From Flammeovirga yaeyamensis (GTDB lineage Bacteria; Bacteroidota; Bacteroidia; Cytophagales; Flammeovirgaceae), in NCBI RefSeq assembly GCF_018736045.1, contig NZ_CP076132.1:3581501-3645500 (forward strand): a stretch of DNA of 64,000 nt, given 5' to 3'. A model generated the notes under the pieces. The model was not told where the DNA came from. It saw nothing but the letters and a program-made list of their open reading frames with translations, and ran no database searches. Both the position numbers and the translations under genes were made by a program. Positions 8,898-18,472 of the stretch are shown piece by piece (position 1 is the stretch's first letter; the number at the start of each line of letters is the position of its first letter).

Positions 8898-10442
8898 ATG
8901 GAAAATAAAGTAAGAGTACGTTTTGCACCAAGTCCTACCGGACCACTTCATATTGGTGGAGTGAGAACTGCATTATTTAATTACCTATTTGCCAAACACA
9001 ACGGTGGCGATTTTCTTGTTCGTATTGAGGACACAGATCAGACTCGTTTTGTTGAAGGCGCTGAGGAATATATTAAGCAGAGTTTGGAATGGGCGGGCAT
9101 CGTAGCTGATGAGGCTCCTTGGAAACCAGGGGAATGTGGTCCTTACAGACAATCTGAGCGTAAGGAGATTTACAGAGAATATGCCGAAAAATTAGTCCAG
9201 AACGACCTTGCTTATTATGCATTTGATACTCCAGAGGAATTAGAGGAAATGCGTGAGCGCTTGAAACAAGCCCGCGTAAACACACCTCAATACAATGCGA
9301 TGACAAGAATGCAGATGACCAACTCTTTGACGCTTTCTGCTGAGGAAGTGAAACAAAGAATTGATAATGGTGATCCGTATGTTATCCGTTTAAAAGTTCC
9401 TAGAAAAGAGGAAATCAGATTAAACGATATGGTTAGAGGATGGGTTATGGTTCATTCTCATACTATTGATGATAAAATTTTGATGAAGTCGGACGGCATG
9501 CCAACTTACCACCTTGCTAACGTTGTTGATGACCACTTAATGGGCATTACTCACGTAATTAGAGGTGAAGAGTGGTTACCTTCTGCCCCACTTCACGTAC
9601 TTTTATATAAATATTTAGGTTGGGAAGAAACAATGCCTCGTTTCGCTCACTTGCCATTATTATTGAAGCCTGACGGTAACGGTAAATTAAGTAAGAGAGA
9701 TGGAGATAAAATGGGCTTTGCTGTATTCCCACTAGAGTGGAAAGATCCTGCAACAGGCGATATCTCTAGAGGTTTCAAACAAGACGGTTACTTAAATGAT
9801 GCTTTCATTAACTTCTTGGCTTTCTTAGGTTGGAACCCAGGTGATGAGAGAGAATTCTTCACTATGGAAGAATTGATCGAAGAGTTTACTATGGAAAGGG
9901 TCACTAAAGCAGGTACTAAATTCGACATCGATAAGGCTAAATGGTTTAACCAACAATACCTTAAAGAAAAAGCGGATGAAGAATTAGCACAATACTTATT
10001 GGAAGACATGAAAGCTGACGGTGTAGAATCTACTCCTGAGAAAGCTGCTCAAGTGGCCAATCAGTTAAAAGAGCGTGTGACTTTCCCTCACGAAATCTGG
10101 AGAGATGGTCGTTTCTTCTACGAAGTACCTTCTGAATACGACAAGAAGACGGTAAAGAAAAAATGGAAACCTGAAGGGGTAACTGTTTTAGAAGATTACG
10201 CAGCAACCATCGAAGGATTAGACGAGTTTACTGCTGATATTGCTAAAGATACATTCACTGCAGTATTGGAGAAACACGAAATCAATTTAGGTAAAGTGAT
10301 GCCTGCATTGAGAGTAGCGATCTCTGGTAAAGGTGGTGGTCCTGACTTAATGATTATGCAAGAAGTTCTTGGTGCTAAAGAAGTAGCGAACAGAATTAGA
10401 ATTGCCATTGAGGAGATCAGCAAATTAAAAGAGAATAATTAA
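8898..10442 (+). CDS. gltX: Glutamyl-tRNA synthetase
   Basis: 514 aa class I aminoacyl-tRNA synthetase. The HIGH-type motif is in PSPTGPLHIGGVRTALFNYL (residues 11-30) and the KMSKS equivalent is KLSKRDGDKMGF (about residue 258). The anticodon-binding C-terminal half is intact. It attaches glutamate to tRNA-Glu. Because a separate GlnRS gene follows, this enzyme is expected to be discriminating (charging tRNA-Glu only); that is inference. It has its own promoter and is separated from glnS by a long stem-loop without a T tract, so the two may be partly co-transcribed. Confidence 0.97.
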   Translation: MENKVRVRFAPSPTGPLHIGGVRTALFNYLFAKHNGGDFLVRIEDTDQTRFVEGAEEYIKQSLEWAGIVADEAPWKPGECGPYRQSERKEIYREYAEKLVQNDLAYYAFDTPEELEEMRERLKQARVNTPQYNAMTRMQMTNSLTLSAEEVKQRIDNGDPYVIRLKVPRKEEIRLNDMVRGWVMVHSHTIDDKILMKSDGMPTYHLANVVDDHLMGITHVIRGEEWLPSAPLHVLLYKYLGWEETMPRFAHLPLLLKPDGNGKLSKRDGDKMGFAVFPLEWKDPATGDISRGFKQDGYLNDAFINFLAFLGWNPGDEREFFTMEELIEEFTMERVTKAGTKFDIDKAKWFNQQYLKEKADEELAQYLLEDMKADGVESTPEKAAQVANQLKERVTFPHEIWRDGRFFYEVPSEYDKKTVKKKWKPEGVTVLEDYAATIEGLDEFTADIAKDTFTAVLEKHEINLGKVMPALRVAISGKGGGPDLMIMQEVLGAKEVANRIRIAIEEISKLKENN

Positions 10443-10458
10443 GCATTTACATATTGTG

Positions 10459-10500
10459 AGTAGTTGCTTTTCAATATCAATGTATTGGGAAGTAACTATT
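10459..10500 (+). other. Long stem-loop between gltX and glnS
   Basis: Positions 10459-10476 pair with 10483-10500 over 18 consecutive positions, including four G/U pairs, around the loop TCAATG. There is no T run after it, so it is not a canonical terminator. It ends 24 nt before the glnS ATG and could be a leader structure or an RNA processing or stability element. Confidence 0.55.
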
Positions 10501-10524
10501 GCAGCCTAAAATTTCATTGGAACA

Positions 10525-12234
10525 ATGGAAGAAAACAAAAGCGAAAAAAGAATGGACTTTATTCGTGAGAAAATCAACGAAGAGTTAAAGTCTGACAAAA
10601 ACGGAGGCAAACTATTATTCCGCTTCCCTCCTGAGCCAAATGGATATTTGCATATTGGTCATGCAAAGTCAATCTGTTTAAATTTCGGTTTATCACAGGA
10701 ATTCGAAGGTGCAGGTACTAACCTACGCTTCGATGATACTAACCCTGCCAAAGAAGATCAGGAATATGTAGATGCTATTAAAGAAGATATTCAATGGTTA
10801 GGTTTCAACTGGGAAGGTGAACCAAAATTTACTTCTGATTATTTCGATCAATTGTACGCATGGGCAGTTCAACTTATTAAGGAGGGCAAAGCGTATGTGG
10901 ATGATCAAAAAGCAGATGTTATTGCTTCTCAAAAAGGAACTCCAACTACTCCTGGTACTGATTCTCCATTTAGAAATAGATCGGTGGAAGAAAACTTGGA
11001 ATTGTTCGAAGGGATGAAGGAAGGAAAATTCGAAGAAGGTTCTCGCGTTTTGAGAGCTAAGATCGATATGGCCAATCCTAACATGCACCTACGTGATCCA
11101 TTCTTGTACAGAATCATCAAGAAGTCTCACCATAGAACAGGCGACAAATGGTGCATTTACCCAATGTACGACTGGGCTCACGGTCAGTCAGATTACATCG
11201 AGGGCATCACTAACTCACTTTGTACCACTGAATTTGAAGTACACAGACCACTTTACAACTGGTTCTTGGATCAATTAACAGAAGAAGGTAAAGTTCGACC
11301 AGAACAAACTGAATTCTCTAGATTGAACCTGAATTATACAGTAATGTCTAAGAGAAAACTTCTTCAATTAGTAGAAGAAGGTGTAGTGAACGGATGGGAT
11401 GATCCACGTATGCCTACAATTTCAGGTTTAAGAAGAAGAGGTTACACTCCTGCTTCTATCAGAAACTTTGCAGAAACAGTAGGTATCACTAAGCGTGATA
11501 ACGTGATTGATGTATCTCTCCTTGAGTTTGCTGTTCGTGAAGACTTGAACAAAACTGCACCAAGAGTAATGGCTGTTCTTGATCCTATCAAATTAGTAAT
11601 TGATAACTATGAGGAAGGTAAAACAGAATGGTTAGAAGCGGAAAACAACCCTGAAGACGAGAACTCTGGTTCACGTCAGGTTCCTTTCTCTAAAGAGTTA
11701 TATATCGAAAGAGAAGACTTTAAAGAGTCAGCCAACCGTAAGTTCTTCCGTTTGACAATTGGTAAAGAAGTTCGCCTTAAGAATGCTTACATCATCAAAG
11801 GTGAGAGCTGTGTAAAAGATGCTGAGGGTAATATTACAGAAATTCACTGTACTTACGACCCACTTTCTAAATCAGGTTCTGGAACTGAAGAATCACAACG
11901 TAAAGTGAAAGGTACTTTACACTGGGTATCTGCTGAACATGCAGTAGATGCTAAAGTGAACCTTTACGATCGTTTGTTCTCTGATGAAGCTCCTGATGCA
12001 CGTAAAGATCCGGAAACAAAAGAGCCAATTGATTTCAAGACGTTCTTAAACCCTGAATCATTACAAGTGATCGAAGGATGTAAAGTAGAACCTTCTTTAA
12101 AAGAAAATAAAGCAGGTGATAACTTCCAATTCCAAAGATTGGGCTACTTTATTTTAGATCAGGAATCTACTCCAGACAATTTGATCTTTAACAAGACAGT
12201 TGGTTTAAGAGATTCTTGGGCAAAGAAAAAATAA
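10525..12234 (+). CDS. glnS: Glutaminyl-tRNA synthetase
   Basis: 569 aa class I synthetase. [20 protein letters not shown] carries the HIGH motif (43-46), FDDTNPAKE follows, and VMSKRKL is the KMSKS equivalent. The two-barrel anticodon-binding C-terminal domain ([10 protein letters not shown] onward) is present. It charges tRNA-Gln directly. Bacterial GlnRS was acquired by some lineages only, Bacteroidota among them. Length and motifs are normal. It is convergent with the histidine kinase downstream, and the shared hairpin begins directly after its stop. Confidence 0.97.
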   Translation: MEENKSEKRMDFIREKINEELKSDKNGGKLLFRFPPEPNGYLHIGHAKSICLNFGLSQEFEGAGTNLRFDDTNPAKEDQEYVDAIKEDIQWLGFNWEGEPKFTSDYFDQLYAWAVQLIKEGKAYVDDQKADVIASQKGTPTTPGTDSPFRNRSVEENLELFEGMKEGKFEEGSRVLRAKIDMANPNMHLRDPFLYRIIKKSHHRTGDKWCIYPMYDWAHGQSDYIEGITNSLCTTEFEVHRPLYNWFLDQLTEEGKVRPEQTEFSRLNLNYTVMSKRKLLQLVEEGVVNGWDDPRMPTISGLRRRGYTPASIRNFAETVGITKRDNVIDVSLLEFAVREDLNKTAPRVMAVLDPIKLVIDNYEEGKTEWLEAENNPEDENSGSRQVPFSKELYIEREDFKESANRKFFRLTIGKEVRLKNAYIIKGESCVKDAEGNITEIHCTYDPLSKSGSGTEESQRKVKGTLHWVSAEHAVDAKVNLYDRLFSDEAPDARKDPETKEPIDFKTFLNPESLQVIEGCKVEPSLKENKAGDNFQFQRLGYFILDQESTPDNLIFNKTVGLRDSWAKKK

Positions 12235-12262
12235 TAAAAAAATCCCTCTAAGAGGGATTATA
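12235..12262 (-). terminator. Bidirectional terminator between glnS and the histidine kinase
   Basis: AATCCCTC and GAGGGATT form a perfect stem around TAA. The A run to its left gives the stronger U tract for minus-strand transcripts (the kinase); on the plus side the run is weaker. Confidence 0.7.
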
Positions 12263-12266
12263 AATA

Positions 12267-14087
12267 TTATACAGAAGAGGCACTATTATTAGTGTCTCTT
12301 TTTTTCTCTATAAAAAAGTCTTTTGATATAGTAAAAGTAAATTTAGCTCCTCCCATATCGGAATTCGTGGCATAAATATCTCCTTTCAGATATTGAACAA
12401 TCTTTTTACAATTCGATAAACCCAAACCGCTACCCGCATACACATCTGCATTATGCAATTTCACAAAAGGCTCAAAGATTTTATCAAAGCTTTTTTCGTG
12501 AATTCCTATGCCATTGTCCTCACATGTGAATTCCCAAAAATCACCTTTTTCGAAACCGGATATTTTTATTTCTAATGATTTGGTTTTGTCTCTAAACTTA
12601 ATGGCATTTCCTATTAAGTTTAGAAAAATTCTATAAAGCCCAAAATAATAGGTCATTACTTTAGTAGGCGAGATATTTATTTCAATATTCACTTTTGATT
12701 CATCTATCTCTGTCTTTAAATCTTCTTTGACGTTATCAAATACTTTATTGAGATCCACTTCTTCTAGTACACCTAGTTCTTTGGATTTACCATAGTCTAA
12801 TACATCAATCACTAAATTATTTAATCGCTGAACTGCTTTATTAATCACCTCAATTTCTGGCCCATTTAAATCCCCTTTAGAAATGCTAAAATCAATCAAC
12901 TGAGCTACATTATTGATAGGTGACTTAATATCATGAGATGCAGAATAAACAAAATCTTCAATTTCTTGATTCTTTTTCTGAAGTTCATTTTTAGTGTTCT
13001 GTAATTCAACGATATCAGTAATATCAACAAATGAACCTATTATAGATTCTAGTTCACCTTTATCATCATATTCAAAATTAGAATCACGAGACCTCAGCCA
13101 TTTATACCCTTCAGATTTTGATTTAAAACGATAATCCACAACGAAAGATTCTTTGGAGGTAGCATCAATTAATTTCTGCCAGTGATTCATCACTTTTTCA
13201 CGATCGTCCGGATGAATATGATTAATGAACTTCCTACCGGACATATTTTTAAATTCTTCATTTTTGAAACCTAAAATATCTTGACACCTTTCATTGCTGT
13301 ACAAGTTTTTAGATTTTCTTACATTAAAAATATAGATTCCTGCAAGATTATTCTTGCTAATTTTTTCGACGAATTTACTTTTATGTGCTAAAGCTGCTTT
13401 ATTATAATAATCATCACTAATATTTCTTGTAATAAGGTTGTAACGAAAGACTTTATTATCTTTTATTACGGGAGTTACAGTTGTATCAAAATACATTTTC
13501 CCTAATGGGGAATCAAAATCAACCACATACCTTGTGCCTTCCTTTGTTTTCCTCACTAATTTTAATGCTTCCTTTACAATTTTCATGGATGCTTCGTTGG
13601 GAAGATAGTTTAGAATACTTGTTCCAATAACCTCTTCTTTTACAAGACCAGGTGCAACATGATTAATGTATAAAATATCTAAATTCTCGTCTAATTGGAA
13701 TAAATGATCGATGTTATGCTCAATGAGAGATAAGTACATCTCCATCTTCATCATTTCCTCATTCTTAAAAGGATTTAAATGATTGGTAGGAATAAATGTG
13801 TACTTAAAATACTCTTTCTCAAAAATAGATTTGGTAATTAATACCTCCACATTTTTTCCATTACCATTAATAATTGTGATCGTTTGATTATCCTTTATGG
13901 TAATTTCTTTTTGATTGTTTTGAGCATCAACTAGAAAATTAGGTATTAGGGTTTTAAGTTCATCCCCTAAAATGCTTGATGAATAATTGAATTCCTGATA
14001 AAATGACTGATTACAAAAAGTTATAGCTGATTTTTTATCAGTAAGAAGAGTAGATTCTAAGAAATTGTTTAATATATTGAATTCCAC
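12267..14087 (-). CDS. Soluble PAS-domain sensor histidine kinase
   Basis: 606 aa, no membrane segment or signal peptide. PAS-like regions lie at about 1-100, 110-225 and 230-360 (the last a PAS/PAC fold ending GSFVDITDIVELQ). A short coiled coil follows, then the HisKA domain with phospho-acceptor His385 in YSASHDIKSP. The ATPase domain has N box Asn494 (LIGNAIKF), G1 DNGIGI (about 524) and G2 GSGLGL (552-557). It should autophosphorylate in response to a cytoplasmic or PAS-bound signal and pass phosphate to a response regulator. No regulator gene is adjacent, so it is an orphan kinase, which is common for PAS kinases in this phylum. The signal is unknown. Confidence 0.9.
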   Translation of the reverse strand: MEFNILNNFLESTLLTDKKSAITFCNQSFYQEFNYSSSILGDELKTLIPNFLVDAQNNQKEITIKDNQTITIINGNGKNVEVLITKSIFEKEYFKYTFIPTNHLNPFKNEEMMKMEMYLSLIEHNIDHLFQLDENLDILYINHVAPGLVKEEVIGTSILNYLPNEASMKIVKEALKLVRKTKEGTRYVVDFDSPLGKMYFDTTVTPVIKDNKVFRYNLITRNISDDYYNKAALAHKSKFVEKISKNNLAGIYIFNVRKSKNLYSNERCQDILGFKNEEFKNMSGRKFINHIHPDDREKVMNHWQKLIDATSKESFVVDYRFKSKSEGYKWLRSRDSNFEYDDKGELESIIGSFVDITDIVELQNTKNELQKKNQEIEDFVYSASHDIKSPINNVAQLIDFSISKGDLNGPEIEVINKAVQRLNNLVIDVLDYGKSKELGVLEEVDLNKVFDNVKEDLKTEIDESKVNIEINISPTKVMTYYFGLYRIFLNLIGNAIKFRDKTKSLEIKISGFEKGDFWEFTCEDNGIGIHEKSFDKIFEPFVKLHNADVYAGSGLGLSNCKKIVQYLKGDIYATNSDMGGAKFTFTISKDFFIEKKRDTNNSASSV

Positions 14088-14165
14088 AGTTAATTGTTAA
14101 ATACATTTGAGTAGTCACAGTAAACTAGTAAAATAATTGTAAAATTCCAATTTTAATTCACTGAT

Positions 14166-15245
14166 CTATAGACCATAAAAGACTGAAATCTCTCCCCAAC
14201 CAAACAGATTTCTATTTTTAAAACTATCATTCTCCACTACTCTATAGTACCTAAACATGCATCTTTTGATATTGAAATTAAATCCATACACCCAGTTCAT
14301 TATTAAAGGCTGAATTTCATGACTTTTTAAAACATAAGGACTTGATTCAAATTGTATTAGGGATCCTTGTGCAGTACCATCATAGGCTAGACCTCCAATA
14401 TGAAATTCTGTAAAGAAATAGATTTGTTTTACCTCATTCAAGCTAGGTAAAAGACGATCAAATGTATTCCCTAACTTTCTTTTGCTAATTAACTTTTTCC
14501 TTGCCTTACTCATATTCTCACTAGTTTTTAAATAAGGGGGGGTCTTTTGCCTTACGCCCTCTTTTGAGTAATAGGTGTCGTTAAATTTACCGAATTTAAA
14601 TTTCACTCCTGTAAGTGCATAGTTATAGATGGTACCAACATGTATTTTTGCAAAAGCACTTGTTTCATATAGATTACCCACAAAAGGAAGCATTTTATGA
14701 ACTGTCACATCATAATCAAGAATTAAACCATTACCAATTTGGTTATGCCATCCCTCAAAATCCTTATTTTCTAAAAATAAACTATGCATAAAATTTTGAG
14801 TTTCCCCTCCAAAAGCAGCAGGTCCTTGAACTCCAAAATATAGATTTGATTCCACTCTTAAAGTTTTCCAATAATTAGAGGTCACCTTTTTATAAGTAGC
14901 ATATAATAGCCCTGCATAAGGTCGATCTGTAGAGTCTACTTCTGTTTTTGTAGCATCTTCTGGAGTATGCATATCCTGACCAATTCCTAAACTGAATTCT
15001 TTCTGTGTTGCATTTTTAAGTCCAACCAAAAGTTTGTCCATCAGTTTATTATTAAAATGATGACTCGACCAAGTTAGATGTATTCCGTTGGTGAAGTTTC
15101 TATCGGATTGCATCCAATATTGATAAAAATCGTTTTGGGATGAAATAGAAATAAATTCACTTTGATCTTTATGAAGAGAGTCGACTTGAGCAGATACCTG
15201 TTGGTAAAAACAGACGCTCAAGACAAAAACAAAAACTAAACGCAT
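14166..15245 (-). CDS. LpxR-family outer-membrane protein (DUF2219), lipid A deacylase-like
   Basis: 359 aa with signal peptide MRLVFVFVLSVCFYQQVSAQ. Family landmarks are in order: SQNDFYQYW (38-39 N-D pair), RNFTNGIHLTW, GIGQDMHTPEDAT, STDRPYAGLLYATY, GPAAFGGETQNFMH (His154) and EGWHNQIGNG. In Salmonella, LpxR is a beta-barrel that removes the 3'-acyloxyacyl chain of lipid A in a calcium-dependent way, using Asn, Asp, His and Glu near these positions. The general fold and place in the outer membrane are well supported; that this protein deacylates lipid A is inference from family. It is divergently oriented from the small 15385 gene and is not in an operon. Confidence 0.8.
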   Translation of the reverse strand: MRLVFVFVLSVCFYQQVSAQVDSLHKDQSEFISISSQNDFYQYWMQSDRNFTNGIHLTWSSHHFNNKLMDKLLVGLKNATQKEFSLGIGQDMHTPEDATKTEVDSTDRPYAGLLYATYKKVTSNYWKTLRVESNLYFGVQGPAAFGGETQNFMHSLFLENKDFEGWHNQIGNGLILDYDVTVHKMLPFVGNLYETSAFAKIHVGTIYNYALTGVKFKFGKFNDTYYSKEGVRQKTPPYLKTSENMSKARKKLISKRKLGNTFDRLLPSLNEVKQIYFFTEFHIGGLAYDGTAQGSLIQFESSPYVLKSHEIQPLIMNWVYGFNFNIKRCMFRYYRVVENDSFKNRNLFGWGEISVFYGL

Positions 15246-15384
15246 TCTTTTTTGATGATCAATGTCACTTTAATTAATACTTATTAGTTTCTCCTTAACA
15301 AGCATTACACATAATTTATTATCAATTTAGCAAATACCTACGTAATTTGTATTATCACTGTTGAATACAAAAACAACTATCATT

Positions 15385-15564
15385 ATGGAAGATAAAGATT
15401 CGAGGACGGTGGTTGATTCATTATTATCAAAAATTAATGACAATATTGAATCAAGCAAAGAGTTAGAAAATAGTATCAAAAAGGTGACAAGAAAAAAGGA
15501 ACTTCTTGAAACTAAGCTTACTGCATTAAGGCTTTTGATACAGAGACACCACGCCCAGAAATAA
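15385..15564 (+). CDS. Small helical protein of unknown function
   Basis: 59 aa from the ATG at 15385 (MEDKDSRTVVDSLL). An in-frame TTG eight codons earlier is possible but less likely. The protein is charged and predicted as a helical hairpin or coiled coil (ELENSIKKVTRKKELLETKL) with no signal peptide or membrane segment. A promoter-like TACGTAATTTGTA sits about 45 nt upstream. It precedes the DUF819 gene by 83 nt on the same strand and may be co-transcribed with it. No family recognised. Confidence 0.55.
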   Translation: MEDKDSRTVVDSLLSKINDNIESSKELENSIKKVTRKKELLETKLTALRLLIQRHHAQK

Positions 15565-15647
15565 ATTTTAAATAATTCACAAACAAAAATTAAACTATTA
15601 CATTATTCCCTGAATAAGAACTAAATTAGTTGAAATTTTTTCAGCTT

Positions 15648-16760
15648 ATGATACAAATAATAATTATGTTGTTGGTCCCACTTATGCTAATTCTCGGGAC
15701 TAAGAAATTTCCACTATTAGAGAAGATTGGTACGGTTATCATTGCTTATGCTATAGGAATCCTTTGGGGAAATAGCGGATTACCACTTCACGAAAACAAT
15801 TCAAAAACATTAATAGAAGTTGCTGTTCCATTATCTATTGGATTAATCTTAATTTCATCAAATATTTTATTGTGGCTGAAAGAAGCTAGAACTACTATAT
15901 TATCCTTTATATTTTGTACCCTTGGGATCACCTCGGGAGCAATAATAGCCTTTTTTCTTTTTCAAAATCAGATTGATGACACCCATATTATTTCTGGGAT
16001 GTCTATTGGTTTATATACCGGAGGTACACCCAATATGTCAGCCATCGGGGTAGCCTTAAAAGCCGATGAAGATAGCTTTATCCTAATGAATACGGCAGAC
16101 ATGCTGCTTGGTGGTATTTGGATGCTTTATCTAATAAGCATTGCTAAAAAAATATTCGGGAAATTTTTACCCTCATTTTCTTCAGATCAGTTAAAAAGTA
16201 ATCAGATAGCAAATAATGTAGCTTATACTCATCCTAAACTTTTAAGTATTCTAAAAGCATTAGGTGTGGTGGTCTTGAACCTTGGCGTTTGTGTAGGTAT
16301 TTCCATACTTCTTTTCGATAAAATGGATGAGATCTTCATTATACTTGGGGTAACAACATTATGTCTATTAGCATCAAATATTAGAAGCATAAGAACTATT
16401 GAAGGGAGCTATATAGTAGGTGAATATTTTATTTTACTGTTTTGTTTAGGTTTAGGTAGTTTATCTAATTTCAATCAACTTATCGAAAGTGGAGGGAGTT
16501 TCTTGGCTTTTACATTTACAGTAATGAGTATTGGTATAACAATACACTTTATTCTCTCTAAACTTTTCAAAATAGATACAGATACCTTTCTAGTAACATC
16601 GACTGCTTGCTTGTATGGACCTGCTTTTGTGGGACCAATTGCAAAAGCCTTAAAAAATAAACATGTTGTTGTTTCAGGAATGACAGCGGGCGCTTTAGGG
16701 TACGCTATTGCGAACTACTGGGGAATTTTTATTGCAGAGATACTTAAGAACTTATTTTAG
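15648..16760 (+). CDS. DUF819 family multi-span membrane protein
   Basis: 370 aa from the ATG at 15648; the frame also allows a TTG at 15630. About ten hydrophobic segments. Family signatures are the early YAIGILWGNSGL segment, GLYTGGTPNMSAIGVALKA in the middle (a glycine-rich, transporter-like loop) and STACLYGPAFVGPIAKALKN near the end, which repeats the first half and suggests an inverted-repeat transporter fold. DUF819 (YjcL-type) proteins have no firmly established substrate. The gene ends with a strong terminator and has no metabolic neighbours that hint at its cargo. Confidence 0.85.
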   Translation: MIQIIIMLLVPLMLILGTKKFPLLEKIGTVIIAYAIGILWGNSGLPLHENNSKTLIEVAVPLSIGLILISSNILLWLKEARTTILSFIFCTLGITSGAIIAFFLFQNQIDDTHIISGMSIGLYTGGTPNMSAIGVALKADEDSFILMNTADMLLGGIWMLYLISIAKKIFGKFLPSFSSDQLKSNQIANNVAYTHPKLLSILKALGVVVLNLGVCVGISILLFDKMDEIFIILGVTTLCLLASNIRSIRTIEGSYIVGEYFILLFCLGLGSLSNFNQLIESGGSFLAFTFTVMSIGITIHFILSKLFKIDTDTFLVTSTACLYGPAFVGPIAKALKNKHVVVSGMTAGALGYAIANYWGIFIAEILKNLF

Positions 16761-16789
16761 CTCTTTAGCTTTACATATTTTATCAAATT

Positions 16790-16832
16790 AATGATGGCTA
16801 CAAATTTAGGTTTGTGGCCATTATTATTTTTT
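16790..16832 (+). terminator. Terminator of the DUF819 gene
   Basis: Fifteen-position stem (16790-16804 with 16811-16825, two G/U pairs), loop TTTAGG, then a T-rich run. Confidence 0.85.
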
Positions 16833-16882
16833 CATAGTTATAAAAAAACATTTGCTGATTACATATGTTTGTTACATATTGC

Positions 16883-16901
16883 AACATAATTTGTTTAAAC
16901 A
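16883..16901 (+). promoter_or_regulatory. Motif AACATAATTTGTTTAAACA upstream of the nitroreductase
   Basis: Matches 25974-25992 upstream of yceI at 17 of 19 positions and contains the palindrome TGTTTAAACA. It ends 18 nt before the start codon. An exact TAnnTTTG (TATGTTTG, 16864-16871) lies just upstream. It could be an operator shared by two stress-type genes or simply promoter sequence. Confidence 0.4.
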
Positions 16902-16919
16902 TCTATTATCAATACAACT

Positions 16920-17549
16920 ATGAGTATTATAGAATCCCTGAACTGGCGCTATGCCACAAAAAAATTCGACCCAACTAAAAAATTAGATGAGGCTACTGTA
17001 AACACAATCCTAGAAGCTGGTAATCTTAGTGCTTCTTCTTATGGACTTCAGCCTTGGAAAATTATTGTTGTTAAAAACGAAGAAATCAGACAACAACTAG
17101 TAGAACACTCTTGGGGGCAACAACAAGTAGTTGATGCTTCTCACCTTTTGGTTATTGCTCGCCATAGTGCAATTGCTGAAAGCGATGTCCAAGCATTTAT
17201 CGAAAATATTTCTGAAACAAGAGGAATTCCTCAAGAAGCATTGGCTGAATACAAAGGAATGATGACTAATACAGTCAACAACCTAAGTGATCAGGATAAA
17301 GATGTGTGGGTTGGTAAACAAGCTTACATTGTCTTGGGTAATTTACTTGCTGTATGTGCAGAACTTAAAGTGGATAGCACTCCAATGGAAGGTTTTGTTC
17401 CAGATAAATATGACGAAATCTTAGGTTTAGATAAGTTAGGTTTAAAATCTACCGTTTTACTTCCAATAGGTTTTAGAGCTGAAGACGATGATTACCAACA
17501 ACTTAAAAAGGTAAGAAAATCGTTATCAGATAGCGTATTATATATTTAA
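16920..17549 (+). CDS. NAD(P)H-dependent nitroreductase-family oxidoreductase (FMN)
   Basis: 209 aa, the usual length. The FMN-binding pattern is present: N-terminal NWRYATKKFDPTKKLDE (phosphate-binding Arg/Lys), SASSYGLQPWKIIVV, a central VGKQAYIVLGNLLAVCAELKVDSTPMEGF, and C-terminal GFRAEDDDYQQLKKVRKS. This NfsB-like family reduces nitroaromatics, quinones or flavins with NAD(P)H as homodimers in the cytoplasm; the natural substrate cannot be read from sequence. It is monocistronic, bounded by terminators on both sides, and shares an upstream motif with yceI. Confidence 0.88.
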   Translation: MSIIESLNWRYATKKFDPTKKLDEATVNTILEAGNLSASSYGLQPWKIIVVKNEEIRQQLVEHSWGQQQVVDASHLLVIARHSAIAESDVQAFIENISETRGIPQEALAEYKGMMTNTVNNLSDQDKDVWVGKQAYIVLGNLLAVCAELKVDSTPMEGFVPDKYDEILGLDKLGLKSTVLLPIGFRAEDDDYQQLKKVRKSLSDSVLYI

Positions 17550-17571
17550 TATAAATATTACCATAACATTG

Positions 17572-17602
17572 AATCCCAAGGGTAAATCCTTGGGATTTTT
17601 TT
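17572..17602 (+). terminator. Terminator of the nitroreductase gene
   Basis: AATCCCAAGG and CCTTGGGATT, a perfect ten-base stem with a GTAAAT loop and a T run. Confidence 0.9.
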
Positions 17603-17638
17603 ATTCCATAAATCAATGACTTTCTGATAGATAATAGT

Positions 17639-17646
17639 TATATTTG
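17639..17646 (+). promoter_or_regulatory. -7 element (TATATTTG) before the 17737 barrel gene
   Basis: Exact TAnnTTTG match about 90 nt before the start codon; the -33 box is not clear. Confidence 0.35.
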
Positions 17647-17736
17647 TGTTAATAACCCATTGATGTAAAAACATCGAACATAAGATTCTTTTTAACCCAG
17701 AAACCTATTTACAATTAGGTTGATATTGCACAAATA

Positions 17737-18435
17737 ATGAAAAAACTATCACTATTTTACCTATTGTTTTGTTTATTACTGTACCCAAAAATATCTAAAT
17801 CCCAAAGCCTTGATCTCGGTATTGGTGGAAGTGGTTTTATACCAACAGGAACTCTAGCACAAAACATCAGCAGCAATTATAGTTGCGGTCTTGCTTTAGA
17901 TTTACATTACAGCTTTCCTAAGAGTCCTTTTACAGTAGGAGTAAACTTTGATTATATCCTGACCGATCAAAAAGCTTTATACAACCTACCAAGAGTAAAA
18001 GAATATAAATCGGTTTCTAATATTTATAATTTGAATTTTTTATTTAGAGTATCTTCTAAAAAAGGTCTCCTTCGTACATATGCGGATGCACTTTTAGGAA
18101 TTCGAGGAGCACATACCAAGGGGAATTTCAATTTCGATTCTTTCTTTAACCATAGTGATAAACATGAGAATATTAAGATGAATAATGAAATATTTCTAGG
18201 GTATGGAATTGGAGGAGGAATAGGTGTTTATCCCAATCAAAATTTTGGTATTCTTATCGGTTGTAATTACATGGGGTCTTCTGATTTACCTTATATCAAT
18301 GAAGAAAATATAACGACTAGAAGTAATTCAGGATGGGATAAGTTGTTACAAGAAGGATTTGATAGTTATGCTCAAACTATACAAGCCAGTTATTTTAACC
18401 CCTATGTAAAACTAAATTTTACTATTATAAATTAG
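17737..18435 (+). CDS. Outer-membrane beta-barrel protein, unknown function
   Basis: 232 aa. Signal peptide MKKLSLFYLLFCLLLYPKISKSQ, then alternating amphipathic strands (LDLGIGGSGFIPTG, YSCGLALDLHYSF, FTVGVNFDYILTD) and a terminal aromatic strand NPYVKLNFTI. This is the OmpA-like or porin-type small barrel pattern common in Bacteroidota. No binding motif is visible. It lies alone and converges on the hydrolase-OsmC gene across a strong terminator. Confidence 0.75.
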   Translation: MKKLSLFYLLFCLLLYPKISKSQSLDLGIGGSGFIPTGTLAQNISSNYSCGLALDLHYSFPKSPFTVGVNFDYILTDQKALYNLPRVKEYKSVSNIYNLNFLFRVSSKKGLLRTYADALLGIRGAHTKGNFNFDSFFNHSDKHENIKMNNEIFLGYGIGGGIGVYPNQNFGILIGCNYMGSSDLPYINEENITTRSNSGWDKLLQEGFDSYAQTIQASYFNPYVKLNFTIIN

Positions 18436-18436
18436 C

Positions 18437-18469
18437 TTTAGAGGACGTTCGATTACAACGTCCTCTAAA
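18437..18469. terminator. Bidirectional terminator between convergent genes
   Basis: Thirteen-base perfect stem (18437-18449 with 18457-18469) and a seven-base loop. Flanking A/T lets it serve both the barrel gene and the hydrolase gene. Confidence 0.85.
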
Positions 18470-18472
18470 TAT

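Noticed and set aside
10459-10500. gltX-glnS stem-loop as a T-box riboswitch
   Set aside because: There is no specifier loop, T-box sequence or anti-terminator arrangement; it is a single simple helix.
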